The notes beneath the pieces are model-generated. The model did no database searches. It saw only the letters and a program-made list of their open reading frames with translations, and was not told where the DNA came from. Source: Sagittula sp. P11 (GTDB taxonomy: Bacteria; Pseudomonadota; Alphaproteobacteria; Rhodobacterales; Rhodobacteraceae). Taken from it: DNA of 64,000 nt. Location of the stretch: NCBI RefSeq assembly GCF_002814095.1, contig NZ_CP021914.1, positions 283,722 to 347,721 of the forward strand. Direction: 5' to 3'. Of this stretch, positions 1-8,454 are shown piece by piece; the stretch's first letter is position 1; the number at the start of each line of letters is the position of its first letter. The position numbers and the translations under genes were made by a program.

Positions 1-433
1 CCGGACCGAAGCGCAGCGACAAATCCGCGAGAATCGGCGAGAACGCCGTCAGCAGCACGATACCGATGGTGCCGCCCAGAAAGGATGCGATGGCAGTGAT
101 GAAGAGCGCCACGGGCGCCCTGCCCTGCCGCGTCATCTGGTAGCCCTCGATGCTGGTCACCGCGCTAGACGCCGAGCCCGGCAGATTGATGAGGATCGAC
201 GAGATCGACCCGCCATATTCTCCGCCGTAATAGATGCCGGCGAGCATCACCAGCGCGGCCTCGGGTGACAGGTAGAAGGTCATCGGCAACAGGATCGAGA
301 TCCCGATCATGGATCCGATGCCTGGCAGCACACCGACAAAGGTGCCCACAGTCACGCCTATGAAGCAGAAAAGCAGGTTTTCCGGAGACAGCGCACTGGC
401 GAAACCGCCGATCAGGTTGGCGAGAATATCCAT
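1..433 (-). CDS. tctA: TctA-family tripartite tricarboxylate transporter large permease (N-terminal part; runs off the window)
   Basis: The large membrane subunit of a tripartite tricarboxylate transporter moves carboxylates through the inner membrane with TctB and a periplasmic TctC. The start is at 433 (reads MDILANLIGG) and about 144 residues are visible before the window edge at base 1. Two family signatures are seen: a GVLPGIGSMIGI segment and a YYGGEYGGSISS segment followed by INLPG. Only three bases separate it from tctB, so the two are co-transcribed. The C-terminal two thirds lie outside the window. Family assignment is firm; the substrate is unknown, but the adjacent acyl-CoA ligase suggests an organic acid that is then activated with CoA. 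Confidence 0.9.
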   Translation of the reverse strand, partial: MDILANLIGGFASALSPENLLFCFIGVTVGTFVGVLPGIGSMIGISILLPMTFYLSPEAALVMLAGIYYGGEYGGSISSILINLPGSASSAVTSIEGYQMTRQGRAPVALFITAIASFLGGTIGIVLLTAFSPILADLSLRFGP

Positions 434-436
434 AGA

Positions 437-895
437 TCAGAAACCTGCCCAGACGCGGATCGGCATGGACAACAGCACGATGAAGAGGAGCCAGATGGCG
501 ACGGCAAGCCCGGCCGACAGCATCAGTGCCTCGCGCCAAGTGGTCGAGGGGGTGGCCTTTGCGGCGATAGTGCCGCAGATCACGATCGCCGGGATAAGGC
601 CCAGCCGGTCGATGGTCAGGCTGAAGGCGATGAAGGCCGCTGAAATGAACAGCAACGGCCGGAGCGCAGGCGGGCGCGGAATCTCACCCTGCCGGGCAAG
701 CCCCATGATGATCAGTGCGACGCCGAGCAGCGTACCGATCACTCCTAGGACGAGCGGGAAAAAGCCCGCCTGCATCCGGGCGAGACTGCCGATGTCGTAG
801 GATATCGCCCCGATTCCGAATCCCAGACTCAGGGCAACGATCACGATTCCGGCGAGCACGTCCGAAGACGCAAGGCGGTGGCTAATGGCGGTCAT
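437..895 (-). CDS. tctB: TctB-family tripartite tricarboxylate transporter small permease
   Basis: This 152-residue protein has about four hydrophobic segments, the size and layout expected of the TctB small membrane subunit. The N-terminal helix (around residues 13-32) and the segment beginning GFFPLVLG are typical of the family. It lies directly upstream of tctA with a 3-base gap. It starts 169 bases from the oppositely oriented tctC-like gene, so the three transporter parts form a divergent unit. No functional residue can be checked because the family is poorly conserved. Assignment rests on topology plus context. Confidence 0.85.
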   Translation of the reverse strand: MTAISHRLASSDVLAGIVIVALSLGFGIGAISYDIGSLARMQAGFFPLVLGVIGTLLGVALIIMGLARQGEIPRPPALRPLLFISAAFIAFSLTIDRLGLIPAIVICGTIAAKATPSTTWREALMLSAGLAVAIWLLFIVLLSMPIRVWAGF

Positions 896-1063
896 CTTTG
901 GACTACCTCTCTGTTTAGGTTGTTATTTTTGGTTTCTGCCCCGGCTCTTGGGTGGCTGGGTGCTTTTGTCCTGCGCTGGCGAACCGGCGCTTGACAAGAT
1001 GGAACGATGGTCGCATCGTTTAAAAACAATTACAACAATTGCTATGCAATACAGAGAAACATC
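896..1063. promoter_or_regulatory. Divergent promoter region between tctBA and tctC-like gene
   Basis: This 168-base gap separates the two transporter arms and must carry both promoters. It is richer in A/T than its surroundings. A 13-base inverted repeat, ATTGC-TAT-GCAAT, lies at 1038-1050, only 13 bases before the ATG at 1064, and would suit an operator or repressor site. A related ATTGC/GTAAT arrangement occurs at 21276-21288. The regulator is not known; the IclR encoded at 4644-5450 is the nearest candidate. Confidence 0.5.
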
Positions 1064-2026
1064 ATGATCAATTCTGTCCTTCGGGTGCTCGCCGCCGCTG
1101 TCGCTCTTGCCACGCCTGCGCTGGCGCAGGAATTTCCGACCCAGCCCGTGCGCGTCGTCGTGCCCTACAACGCCGGCGGAACCGTCGATTACGTCGGTCG
1201 CGTCACCGCCGCCGAGATGGGCAAGCTGATGGGCGAGAACTTTGTCGTCGAGAACCGGCCCGGCGCCTCGGCCAGCATCGGCAACCAGTATGTCGCCAAC
1301 GCTGAGGCCGACGGCTACACGTTGTTGATGACCTCGGTGACAAGCAACGCCATCACCAGCGCGCTCAACCCCGACACCGCCGGCTATGTGCTCAAGGACG
1401 ATTTCGCCCCCGTGGGCGCCGTGGGCCGCGTGCCGCTGATGCTGGTGGCCGCGAACAACATCCCCGCCGACACGATCGAAGAGCTGATCGAATACGCAAA
1501 GGCGGAAGAGCTTCCGCTGACCTATGCCTCCTCCGGCATCGGCTCCACCGAGCATCTGGGCGCGATTGTGTTCGCCGATGCCGCCGGTATCGAGCTTGAG
1601 CACATCCCCTACACCGGAGGTGCTCCGGCGATGGTCGATCTGGTGGCGGGCCGGGTGTCGCTGATGGTCGCGACCGTCTCCACCGCCCTGCCGCAGCTCG
1701 AGGCCGGGGCGATCAAGCCGATGGTCGTCGCGATGCCGGAGCGCATCGACATGCTTCCCGACGTGCCGAGCGCAACTGACGCGGGCCTCGACAGCTTCAA
1801 CGTGGCCTCGGTCTACGGCCTGCTGGCCCCGTCGGACATCGACGAGGCGACGATGTCCGCGCTTCGCTCCGCGCTGCAGGAGACGGTGAGCAGCGAGGCC
1901 TTCGTCACGCAGATGGGCGAGCGCGGCATCGTGCCCTCGACGGATGCGCCCGAGGATGCAGGCAAAATCTACGAGGCCGAGGTGGATACCTGGTCCGAGC
2001 GCGTGCTCGCGGTCGATTTCGACTGA
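1064..2026 (+). CDS. tctC: TctC/Bug-family periplasmic solute-binding protein
   Basis: The 320-residue protein starts MINSVLRVLAAAVALA and has a clear Sec signal peptide ending near ALAQ, followed by the mature start FPTQPVRVVVPY. The YNAGGTVD segment and the VENRPGASASIG segment about 40 residues later are hallmarks of the Bug/TctC family, which capture carboxylates or related small acids in the periplasm. An in-frame upstream GTG-type start exists at 1007, but the ATG at 1064 fits the signal peptide and is preceded by a GAGAAA element. It probably feeds TctAB encoded divergently. The ligand cannot be deduced from sequence. Confidence 0.92.
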   Translation: MINSVLRVLAAAVALATPALAQEFPTQPVRVVVPYNAGGTVDYVGRVTAAEMGKLMGENFVVENRPGASASIGNQYVANAEADGYTLLMTSVTSNAITSALNPDTAGYVLKDDFAPVGAVGRVPLMLVAANNIPADTIEELIEYAKAEELPLTYASSGIGSTEHLGAIVFADAAGIELEHIPYTGGAPAMVDLVAGRVSLMVATVSTALPQLEAGAIKPMVVAMPERIDMLPDVPSATDAGLDSFNVASVYGLLAPSDIDEATMSALRSALQETVSSEAFVTQMGERGIVPSTDAPEDAGKIYEAEVDTWSERVLAVDFD

Positions 2027-2035
2027 TCTGCAATC

Positions 2036-2062
2036 GGTCACCGCCCTTGCGGGGCGGTGACC
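2036..2062 (+). terminator. Strong hairpin after tctC (11-bp stem)
   Basis: GGTCACCGCCC (2036-2046) pairs perfectly with GGGCGGTGACC (2052-2062) around a 5-base loop. There is no T run after it on the plus strand, so it is not a classical intrinsic terminator. It may stabilise the tctC mRNA end or reduce read-through into the ligase. Confidence 0.55.
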
Positions 2063-2073
2063 GAAAACAACGC

Positions 2074-2108
2074 GCGCCCTGACCGCACCGATGCTGCGGT
2101 CAGGGCGC
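2074..2108 (+). terminator. Second strong hairpin before the acyl-CoA ligase (14-bp stem)
   Basis: GCGCCCTGACCGCA (2074-2087) pairs with TGCGGTCAGGGCGC (2095-2108) around a 7-base loop. It follows the first hairpin by 11 bases and ends 49 bases before the ligase ATG. No T tract follows. Two tandem hairpins in a 131-base gap suggest differential expression of the abundant binding protein versus the downstream enzymes. Confidence 0.5.
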
Positions 2109-2157
2109 CCCCTGCCGGGCCCACCGCCCGGAAAATTTCTCCGAGGAAAAAGTTTCA

Positions 2158-3741
2158 ATGTCCCAAAGCGTAGAGATGGACCCGGTCAACGATGTCCTGT
2201 TCAAAGACCTGCTGGCGCAGCGCGCCGCAACCGACCCGGATCGCATCTTTCTGAAGTTCAAGGATGACGTCTACACGATCGCGGATATCAACCGCGCCGC
2301 GAACAAGGTGGCAAACGCGCTGCTCGCATCGGGGCTTGCACCCGGCGACCGCGTGGGGCTGATGCTGCCCAGCCACCCCGACCACATCGTCGCCATTTTC
2401 GCGACGATGAAGGCGGGACTCGTGCGCGTCCCGGTGAATATCCACGCCAAGGGCGACTCTCTCGAGCATTACTTCACCTCCTACGACATGGCGGCGCTGA
2501 TCGCGGACGCAGCCTACGCAGAGGCGCTTGAAGCCGCTTTCGCAACCGCGCCTCGCCCTGCGATGTTCTGGCGCGGCCAGCAGACCCCGGCGCCGGACAG
2601 CTACGAGGCGCAGGTCGCGTCCGCCTCCGACGCGGAACCGGACGCTGTCTTCGGCCCTGACGACGTGCTGGCCCTGACCCCCAGTTCGGGGACCACCGGC
2701 GCGCCGAAGGGCGTTTTGAAATCCGACCGGACCCTGCGCGGTGGCCCGATGGCCGTGCTGAACATCACCGACGCAAAGAAGGGCGACGTCTTCCTGCTTT
2801 GGGAAGCGCTTCACCACGGCGCAGGCGTCGCGGTGATTATTTCGGCAGTCATCGGCGGCGTGACCCTGGCCATGGTGGAACGCTTCAGCGCCTCGGGCTT
2901 CTGGGACGACGTACGCCGGCATGGCGTCACGCACATCCATTACCTCGGCGGTGTGTTGCCGCTGCTCCTCAAGCAAAAACCTTCCGAACGCGACCGCGAC
3001 CACAATGTGCGCATCGCCTGGGGCGGCGGCTGCCCGCCCGAAATCTGGCGGGACGTCGAGGAGCGCTTTGGCGTCGAACTGCGCGAGGGTTACGGACTTT
3101 CGGAGCTGATCACTTTCGTGACGCTGAACAAGGACGGCCGCGTCGGCTCGTGCGGACGGCCGCTGTCGCTTTTCGACATGATGATCGCCGACGATGAGGG
3201 CAACGAAGTGCCCCGCGGCGAAACCGGCGAGATCGTGGCCCGCGGCACGCAGAAGGGGCTCGGCTTCCTCGGCTATTTCCGCAATGAGCAGACCACCCGG
3301 GACACCGTGCGCGACGGCTGGCTGCTGACCGGCGATCTTGGGCGGATGGATGAGGACGGCTACATCTTCTACGCTGGCCGGAAGAAGGAGATGCTGCGCC
3401 GCCGCGGCATCAACATCTCGGCCTGGGAGGTCGAGCAGGTGGTGAACAAGCACGCCGCGGTTGCCGAAAGCGCTCTGGTCGGCGTGCCCAGCGAGCTTGG
3501 CGAAGACGAGCTCAAGATCTTCGTGAAACTGGTCGATGGCGCTGCGTTCGATCCGATGGAGCTTGTGACCTTCTGCGAGACGCGCATGCCCTACTATCAG
3601 GTCCCGCGCTATGTTGCGGTGATCGAAGAGTTCCCCAAGACCCCGACCCAGCGCATCCGCAAGAAGGAACTGTCGCGCGGCACCGAGGGCGCCTGGGATC
3701 TTGACGCGACCGGCTACAAACCGGGCCGCAAATCCGCCTGA
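2158..3741 (+). CDS. Class I acyl-CoA ligase (AMP-forming), CaiC-like
   Basis: This 527-residue ANL-superfamily enzyme would convert an organic acid, ATP and CoA into acyl-CoA, AMP and pyrophosphate. Visible motifs in order are the P-loop SSGTTGAPKG (about residues 180-190), GYGLSE (A5), GWLLTGDLG (A7) and the C-terminal PTQRIRKKEL carrying the catalytic lysine. A GAGG element precedes the ATG. It shares long stretches with the ligase at 13648-15171, for example FSAS-FW, THIH-LGG and AWGGGCP, so the two are paralogues. The closest known type by motif is crotonobetaine/carnitine-CoA ligase, but the substrate is not determined. It lies between the Tct binding protein and an enoyl-CoA hydratase. 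Confidence 0.9.
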   Translation: MSQSVEMDPVNDVLFKDLLAQRAATDPDRIFLKFKDDVYTIADINRAANKVANALLASGLAPGDRVGLMLPSHPDHIVAIFATMKAGLVRVPVNIHAKGDSLEHYFTSYDMAALIADAAYAEALEAAFATAPRPAMFWRGQQTPAPDSYEAQVASASDAEPDAVFGPDDVLALTPSSGTTGAPKGVLKSDRTLRGGPMAVLNITDAKKGDVFLLWEALHHGAGVAVIISAVIGGVTLAMVERFSASGFWDDVRRHGVTHIHYLGGVLPLLLKQKPSERDRDHNVRIAWGGGCPPEIWRDVEERFGVELREGYGLSELITFVTLNKDGRVGSCGRPLSLFDMMIADDEGNEVPRGETGEIVARGTQKGLGFLGYFRNEQTTRDTVRDGWLLTGDLGRMDEDGYIFYAGRKKEMLRRRGINISAWEVEQVVNKHAAVAESALVGVPSELGEDELKIFVKLVDGAAFDPMELVTFCETRMPYYQVPRYVAVIEEFPKTPTQRIRKKELSRGTEGAWDLDATGYKPGRKSA

Positions 3742-3763
3742 GCCGCCGCGAAAGGACGCACCC

Positions 3764-4546
3764 ATGACCCAGATCATCACCGTCTCGCGCCCCGCACCCG
3801 GCATCGGGGTGATCACCATCAATCGCCCCGAAAAGCGGAACGCGCTGAACGAGGCTGCCTGGGATGCGCTGGCGCGTGGCTTGGGCGAACTCGGCGACGA
3901 CCGGGAGGTGCGGACGATCGTGCTGACCGGTGTTCCCGGCGCTTTCTGCGCCGGTGACGACATCGGGGCCTTCGCGGAGGCCAGCAAGGATCCGGTGAAG
4001 CGGGACCGTTACTGGAACACGATCATGCGCTGCTACGCCACGCTGTCCGATGTGCCGTTGCCGATCATCACTGCCATCGACGGACCCTGCGTGGGCGGCG
4101 GCATGACCTTGGCGCTGCGCGCAGATTTCCGGCTGGTGGGGCCGCGCGCCGTTCTCTCGGTTCCGCCGGCGCGGCTGGGGCTGGTCTATCCGGCCGACAG
4201 CACTGCGCGTCTGGCGGCCCTCGTGGGACCACAGGCCGCACGCTACATGATCTATACCGCCGCATCGCTCGACGCGGCGGAGGCGGTGGCGACGGGTCTT
4301 GCCTGGGGGGATGTCGCGGACGATCCGCTGGCGGCGGCACTGTCGCTTGCGGCCAGGATAGCGGACAAGTCGCCCCTGACCGTGGCGGCGGCGCGCACGG
4401 TCTTCAATCGCCTTGCCACACAGTTGCCCGAGGGGCTGGCAGACGAGATCGCCGCCCTCACCCGCGAGGCGGAGGCCAGCGATGACTACGTCGAGGGCGT
4501 CGCCGCTTTTGCTGCCAAGCGCGCACCGGTCTTCAAGGGGCGGTAG
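3764..4546 (+). CDS. Enoyl-CoA hydratase/isomerase family protein
   Basis: This 260-residue crotonase-fold protein acts on CoA thioesters. The N-terminal NRPEKRNALN motif and the two oxyanion-hole segments, FCAGDDIGAF and GPCVGGGMTLALR, are present. The start at 3764 is chosen because AAAGGA precedes it and the protein then opens with the family's usual short beta strand. An in-frame upstream start at 3701 would overlap the ligase and is unlikely. It follows the ligase by 22 bases and probably acts on the ligase's acyl-CoA product. Hydration versus isomerisation cannot be decided. Confidence 0.88.
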   Translation: MTQIITVSRPAPGIGVITINRPEKRNALNEAAWDALARGLGELGDDREVRTIVLTGVPGAFCAGDDIGAFAEASKDPVKRDRYWNTIMRCYATLSDVPLPIITAIDGPCVGGGMTLALRADFRLVGPRAVLSVPPARLGLVYPADSTARLAALVGPQAARYMIYTAASLDAAEAVATGLAWGDVADDPLAAALSLAARIADKSPLTVAAARTVFNRLATQLPEGLADEIAALTREAEASDDYVEGVAAFAAKRAPVFKGR

Positions 4547-4643
4547 AGCACCGGGTCCCTTGTCGCGAACGGTTTTTCCCGGCACACACGCCATCGCGTG
4601 GGCTGTCCGCCCGTGAAAAGCTCACCACCGGAGGGAGACCGAC

Positions 4644-5450
4644 ATGGAGCAGCCGGAGACCAAGGAAGAGCCCAGCACGGTCGATACACGCCTCTTCGTC
4701 GGCTCCGTGCGCAAGGCGATGGCCGTGATGGAAGCCTTCGACGAAACCGAGCCCGCGATGTCTATGACCCGGATCGCGGCCAAGACTGGGCTTGGGCGCA
4801 GCGCAGCGCAGCGCTTCGTCTACACGTTGGAGACGCTGGGCTACCTGCGGCGGGATGCACGGACGCTCGAATACCGGCTCTCGAACCGTGCATTGCTCTT
4901 TGCCCGCAGTATCCTGACGTCTCACGCGGCCATCGAACGGGCCTTTCCGTCCATGGTCAGGCTTGCAGAGACCTTTGGTGAAACCGTGTCCTGGCTGGAA
5001 TACGACGCCGGGCAGGTCGTCGTGCTGAGTTCTGCACCCAGCCCGCACCGCGCGGCCGTGGTGCTGCCCATCGGTGCCCGCTTCGATGCGCTGACCTCCT
5101 CGTCGGGACACCTGTTCCTGGCGGACATGCGACGCGAGATCGTGGTCGGCATGTTAGAGGACGCCGGCCCCTCCGTCCGGGCACGGCTCGGAGACCTCGA
5201 TGCCGACAGCTACGTGGACCTTGTCCGCAGCGAAGCCGCCCGAGGTTACGCGCTGACCGAGAAAGACATGGACATCGGTTCCATGTCGCTCTCGGTGCCG
5301 GTGCGCAATCTGCAGAACCAGGTCGTGGCCGCCATCAACGTTTCGGTCCTGCGCGCGCGCACCGGGCCGGAAAAACTGCTGTCAGAGATCGTCCCGGCCT
5401 TGAACGAGCTGGTTCAGACGCTCGACGCGGACCTTTTCAGAGGCCGTTGA
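4644..5450 (+). CDS. IclR-family transcriptional regulator (copy 1)
   Basis: This 268-residue regulator has an N-terminal winged helix-turn-helix (about residues 20-80, with IAAKTGLGRSAAQRFVYTLE as recognition region) and a C-terminal effector domain of the IclR type. A GGAGG sequence lies 8-12 bases before the ATG. It is the last gene of the tctC-ligase-hydratase run and its 3' end overlaps the convergent second IclR gene by 14 bases. It probably senses the transported acid or its CoA ester and controls the tct/ligase genes. It is clearly paralogous to the IclR proteins at 5437-6261 and 20352-21140. Confidence 0.92.
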   Translation: MEQPETKEEPSTVDTRLFVGSVRKAMAVMEAFDETEPAMSMTRIAAKTGLGRSAAQRFVYTLETLGYLRRDARTLEYRLSNRALLFARSILTSHAAIERAFPSMVRLAETFGETVSWLEYDAGQVVVLSSAPSPHRAAVVLPIGARFDALTSSSGHLFLADMRREIVVGMLEDAGPSVRARLGDLDADSYVDLVRSEAARGYALTEKDMDIGSMSLSVPVRNLQNQVVAAINVSVLRARTGPEKLLSEIVPALNELVQTLDADLFRGR

Positions 5451-6261
5451 GCCCGGTCTCTGCCTGGTGTTCGAGGATCCTTGCGACACGCACCACCGCC
5501 GCGCGGATCGGCGGCCCCAGACGCTCCGAGATGGCTGTATGAGGAACCCTGCTCTCCAGCGCAGAGACGTTGAGTGCCCCCAGAACCAACCCGGATGACG
5601 ACAGGACCGGCGCAGAGATCGAGACGCTGAACAGGTCTTCTTCCTTGGAGGTGGTGGCAAAGCCCTGCGACCGGATTTCCGCGAAGCGCGCAGCCATTTC
5701 TGCCGCGTCGGCAAAGGCGATCCGCTTGCGCAGCGCAGGACTGGCCGCAGCCAGAAGGCTTTCCGCGAACTTAGGGTCGCCTTGTGCAAGGATCGCCTGT
5801 CCCGATGAAGAGGGTAAGGCGGCGAACCGCTGCCCGGGGGCAAAGCTCACATGGCCGAGGTGCCTGCTGCGCACGGTCTGCTGGATGACGATCTCGTCGC
5901 CTTCGAGTTTGACCCAGCTTGCGGTTTCGCCTGTCTCGTCGGCCAGATCCTGAAGGACGGGCTGGACCAGCCGCATCAGGTTTCCGGGTCTGGTCAGCCC
6001 GCCGGACAGGTCGAGGATCTTGAGCGTCAGCCGGTAGTGGCGCTGGTCTTCCTCCCTTTCGAGGTATCCGAGCTGCTCAAGTGTGTAGACGATCCGCTGC
6101 ACGGCGCTGCGCCCCAGGTCGATCTGCTTGGCAATGTCTGCGATGGTCCTTGAGCCGAGCCCGCCGTCGAAGGCCGCCATGACTCGCATCGTGCGTTCGA
6201 CCAACGCCACGTAGAGCCGTGTGTCGACCTCGTCCTGCGGTGGAGCGTTGCGCGTGTTCAT
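5437..6261 (-). CDS. IclR-family transcriptional regulator (copy 2)
   Basis: A 274-residue IclR protein starts at 6261 (MNTRNAPPQDEVDTRLY). The helix-turn-helix region reads IAKQIDLGRSAVQRIVYTLE, nearly the same recognition helix as copy 1, and the C-terminal ligand domain is complete. The frame stays open upstream to 6765, but that extension has no IclR homology, so I place the start at 6261. It is divergent from the hglS lysine-catabolic block across a 717-base gap and is the natural candidate to control that block. It converges on IclR copy 1 with overlapping stops. Confidence 0.9.
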   Translation of the reverse strand: MNTRNAPPQDEVDTRLYVALVERTMRVMAAFDGGLGSRTIADIAKQIDLGRSAVQRIVYTLEQLGYLEREEDQRHYRLTLKILDLSGGLTRPGNLMRLVQPVLQDLADETGETASWVKLEGDEIVIQQTVRSRHLGHVSFAPGQRFAALPSSSGQAILAQGDPKFAESLLAAASPALRKRIAFADAAEMAARFAEIRSQGFATTSKEEDLFSVSISAPVLSSSGLVLGALNVSALESRVPHTAISERLGPPIRAAVVRVARILEHQAETGLNGL

Positions 6262-6978
6262 GGGACAGCAGAGCCTTCTGGGTGACGGACCCGAAGTCTC
6301 TATCACAGTCCAGCCGGATGCAAAGGCCGCGTATGGCATTGTTCGGCCCGTCGGTCGGAGCAGGGAACGACAGTTCACTCGCTGATCTGGCAAACGTTGC
6401 AGGACACACAGTCGACCTGCATCGCGGCGCTGGCGGAGGCGGGGCACGCCGGACCACTCCGGATGGCTTGCGGCAAAGGCCAGCGGAGCGATGATCGCGA
6501 GGAGGCGCTCGCCTTGGCTCCCTGAGATGACGTGACCCTTGGTGCAGGTCGCCATGTCCAGCGATGCCTCCACTTCTGCGAGGAAACGGGGCTCGGACTG
6601 TCTGGTGATCACACGTGCGCGCGCGTCCAGCCAGAGGTTTGTCGTTCTGCGTCTCGAGATCGAAGTACTTTTGGATAATAGCGCTCTGCGGCAGGTCAAG
6701 CTCTTCGCCTGAACGCGTGAAATGGCGTTCAGGGCAGCGCGTTCGAAGGACAGCAGCATCCGCATGTCAGGCCGGTATCAGCGTTGCCGGATCGTTCGAC
6801 TGCTCCGCTCTTGGCTACACCCGAAGATCACGTCTTTGGCGTCACCATGCTCCTATTTGGAGGCAAGACTGGGACGCCATGTGTTTTCGGAATGAGGTTA
6901 TCTGGAATGGTCATTCGGAACCGCGACACCCCTTGGTCTACAATGCCCATAGATCATGAATACGAACGGAGCGGCCCT
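6262..6978. other. Gene-poor spacer with a possible degraded coding sequence
   Basis: This 717-base stretch has no convincing intact gene. On the minus strand the IclR frame stays open for 168 codons. Between about 6455 and 6740, protein-like phrases appear in two different frames, such as LPQSAIIQKYFDLE and FLAEVEASLDMATC followed by GERLLAIIAPLAF. This would fit a frame-broken regulator remnant, possibly LuxR-like, but I cannot name it with confidence. The last 100 bases hold the candidate operator and promoter for hglS. Confidence 0.35.
6905..6916. promoter_or_regulatory. Candidate IclR operator upstream of hglS
   Basis: GAATG-GT-CATTC forms a 12-base palindrome 63 bases before the hglS ATG. 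A longer imperfect inverted repeat encloses the same region (6886-6895 with 6911-6920, one mismatch). IclR regulators usually bind palindromes of this size near the target promoter. Assignment to IclR copy 2 is inferred from position. Confidence 0.35.
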
Positions 6979-8376
6979 ATGGCAGCCGAACATGCAAACC
7001 CCGATAAAATCCGCGCGCTCTTCTCCCGCGCCATGTCCGTCATGTACCGCGAAGAGGTGCCGGCCTACGGCACGCTCATGGAGCTGGTGCATGACGTGAA
7101 CGCCGAAGTGCTCTCGGCCAGCCCGGCCGAAAGGGAGCGCCTCGAAGGCCTGGGCGAGCTCGAGCGTATCGACGAGGAACGCCATGGCGCGATCCGCCTC
7201 GGCACCCCGCGCGAGCTGTTCACCATCCGCCGTCTCTTTGCGGTCATGGGCATGCACCCGGTGGGTTACTATGACCTGTCCGTGGCCGGCGTGCCGGTGC
7301 ATTCCACCGCATTCCGCCCGCTCGACGACGCTGCGCTGCGCCGCAACCCGTTCCGCGTCTTCACCTCGCTGCTCCGGCTCGACCTGCTGGACGACGCCGA
7401 CCTGCGCGACGCCGCCGCCGAGGTACTGGACCGCCGCGAAATCTTTACGCCGGGCTGTCTCGAACTGATCCACAAGGCCGAAGCCGATGGCGGTCTTTCC
7501 GAGGCCGACGCCGAGCGTTTCGTGGCCGAGGCGGTCGAGACCTTCCGCTGGCATGCCGAGGCAAACGTTCCCCACGCGCTTTACCGCCGCCTGCACGATG
7601 CGCACCGGCTGGTGGCCGACGTGGTGGCCTTCAAGGGTCCGCACATCAATCACCTTACTCCGCGCACGCTCGACATCGACCGCGTGCAGGAGATGATGCC
7701 GGATCGGGGAATCTCGCCGAAGGCCGTTGTGGAGGGACCGCCCACCCGCACCGTGCCGATCCTTCTGCGCCAGACCTCGTTCAAGGCGCTCGAAGAGCCG
7801 GTGAACTTCCCCGCTGATGACACCGGCGAGGCCGGTACCACGATTGGCCGCCACACCGCCCGCTTCGGCGAGATCGAGCAGCGCGGCATCGCGCTGACCC
7901 CGAGCGGCCAAGCCCTCTATGACCGCCTGCTGGCCGAGACGCGCAGCCGCATCACACCGGCCGCCGACGGCTCGAACGCCGACGCTTACCGCGCCACACT
8001 GGCCGAGGTGTTCGCGGCCTTCCCGGACGATCTGGAAACGCTGCGCAAGGACGGGCTGGGGTACTTCCGCTACTCGGCAACGGGCCAGCCCTGCAAGGAT
8101 CCGTCCTGCGGATTGGATGCGCTGATCGCGCAAGGCTGCCTGCGTGCCGACCCCATTGTCTACGAGGATTTCCTGCCGGTTTCGGCCGCTGGGATCTTCC
8201 AGTCCAATCTCGGCGACGGCGCCGCTCAGGCCTTCGTCGCCAACCCCAACCGTGCGCGCTTCGAGGAAGACCTCGGCGCGCCCGTGCATGACCTGTTCTT
8301 CCGCTATGCCGAGACCGAGGCACGATCGCTCGCCGAGGCCCGTATCGAGCTGAGCCGGAGCCACCAGACGGCCTGA
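6979..8376 (+). CDS. hglS: 2-oxoadipate dioxygenase/decarboxylase, HglS/YdcJ type (DUF1338)
   Basis: This 465-residue protein matches the DUF1338/HglS family, non-heme Fe(II) enzymes that oxidatively decarboxylate 2-oxoadipate to D-2-hydroxyglutarate in bacterial lysine catabolism. Visible family marks are VPAYGTLMELVHDVN near the start (candidate metal-ligand His about residue 38), VHSTAFRP (about residue 107) and HINHLTPRTLDID (about residue 222, where a second ligand His is expected). The start at 6979 has GGAG eight bases upstream. An in-frame ATG at 6943 or earlier is less likely. It is followed by an aldehyde dehydrogenase and an aminotransferase, matching the aminoadipate route. Confidence in family is high; exact substrate is inferred from relatives and neighbours. 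Confidence 0.88.
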   Translation: MAAEHANPDKIRALFSRAMSVMYREEVPAYGTLMELVHDVNAEVLSASPAERERLEGLGELERIDEERHGAIRLGTPRELFTIRRLFAVMGMHPVGYYDLSVAGVPVHSTAFRPLDDAALRRNPFRVFTSLLRLDLLDDADLRDAAAEVLDRREIFTPGCLELIHKAEADGGLSEADAERFVAEAVETFRWHAEANVPHALYRRLHDAHRLVADVVAFKGPHINHLTPRTLDIDRVQEMMPDRGISPKAVVEGPPTRTVPILLRQTSFKALEEPVNFPADDTGEAGTTIGRHTARFGEIEQRGIALTPSGQALYDRLLAETRSRITPAADGSNADAYRATLAEVFAAFPDDLETLRKDGLGYFRYSATGQPCKDPSCGLDALIAQGCLRADPIVYEDFLPVSAAGIFQSNLGDGAAQAFVANPNRARFEEDLGAPVHDLFFRYAETEARSLAEARIELSRSHQTA

Positions 8377-8454
8377 CCCGGGCAGCGGCACGACCGCCCG
8401 AAGGCCCACACCCCGTACACCGAAAAGACAACCGACCAATCAAGGAACCCTCTC

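Noticed and set aside
1007..1063. Upstream start for the tctC-like gene
   Set aside because: It would place 19 polar residues before a normal signal peptide and would run through the candidate operator.
923..2158. 411-codon minus-strand frame opposite tctC
   Set aside because: It is a shadow of a strongly coding plus-strand gene with a typical Arg/His/Gly-rich translation and no family match.
5437..6765. 442-residue version of IclR copy 2
   Set aside because: The extra 168 residues show no IclR or other domain in that frame, while the start at 6261 aligns with IclR copies 1 and 3.
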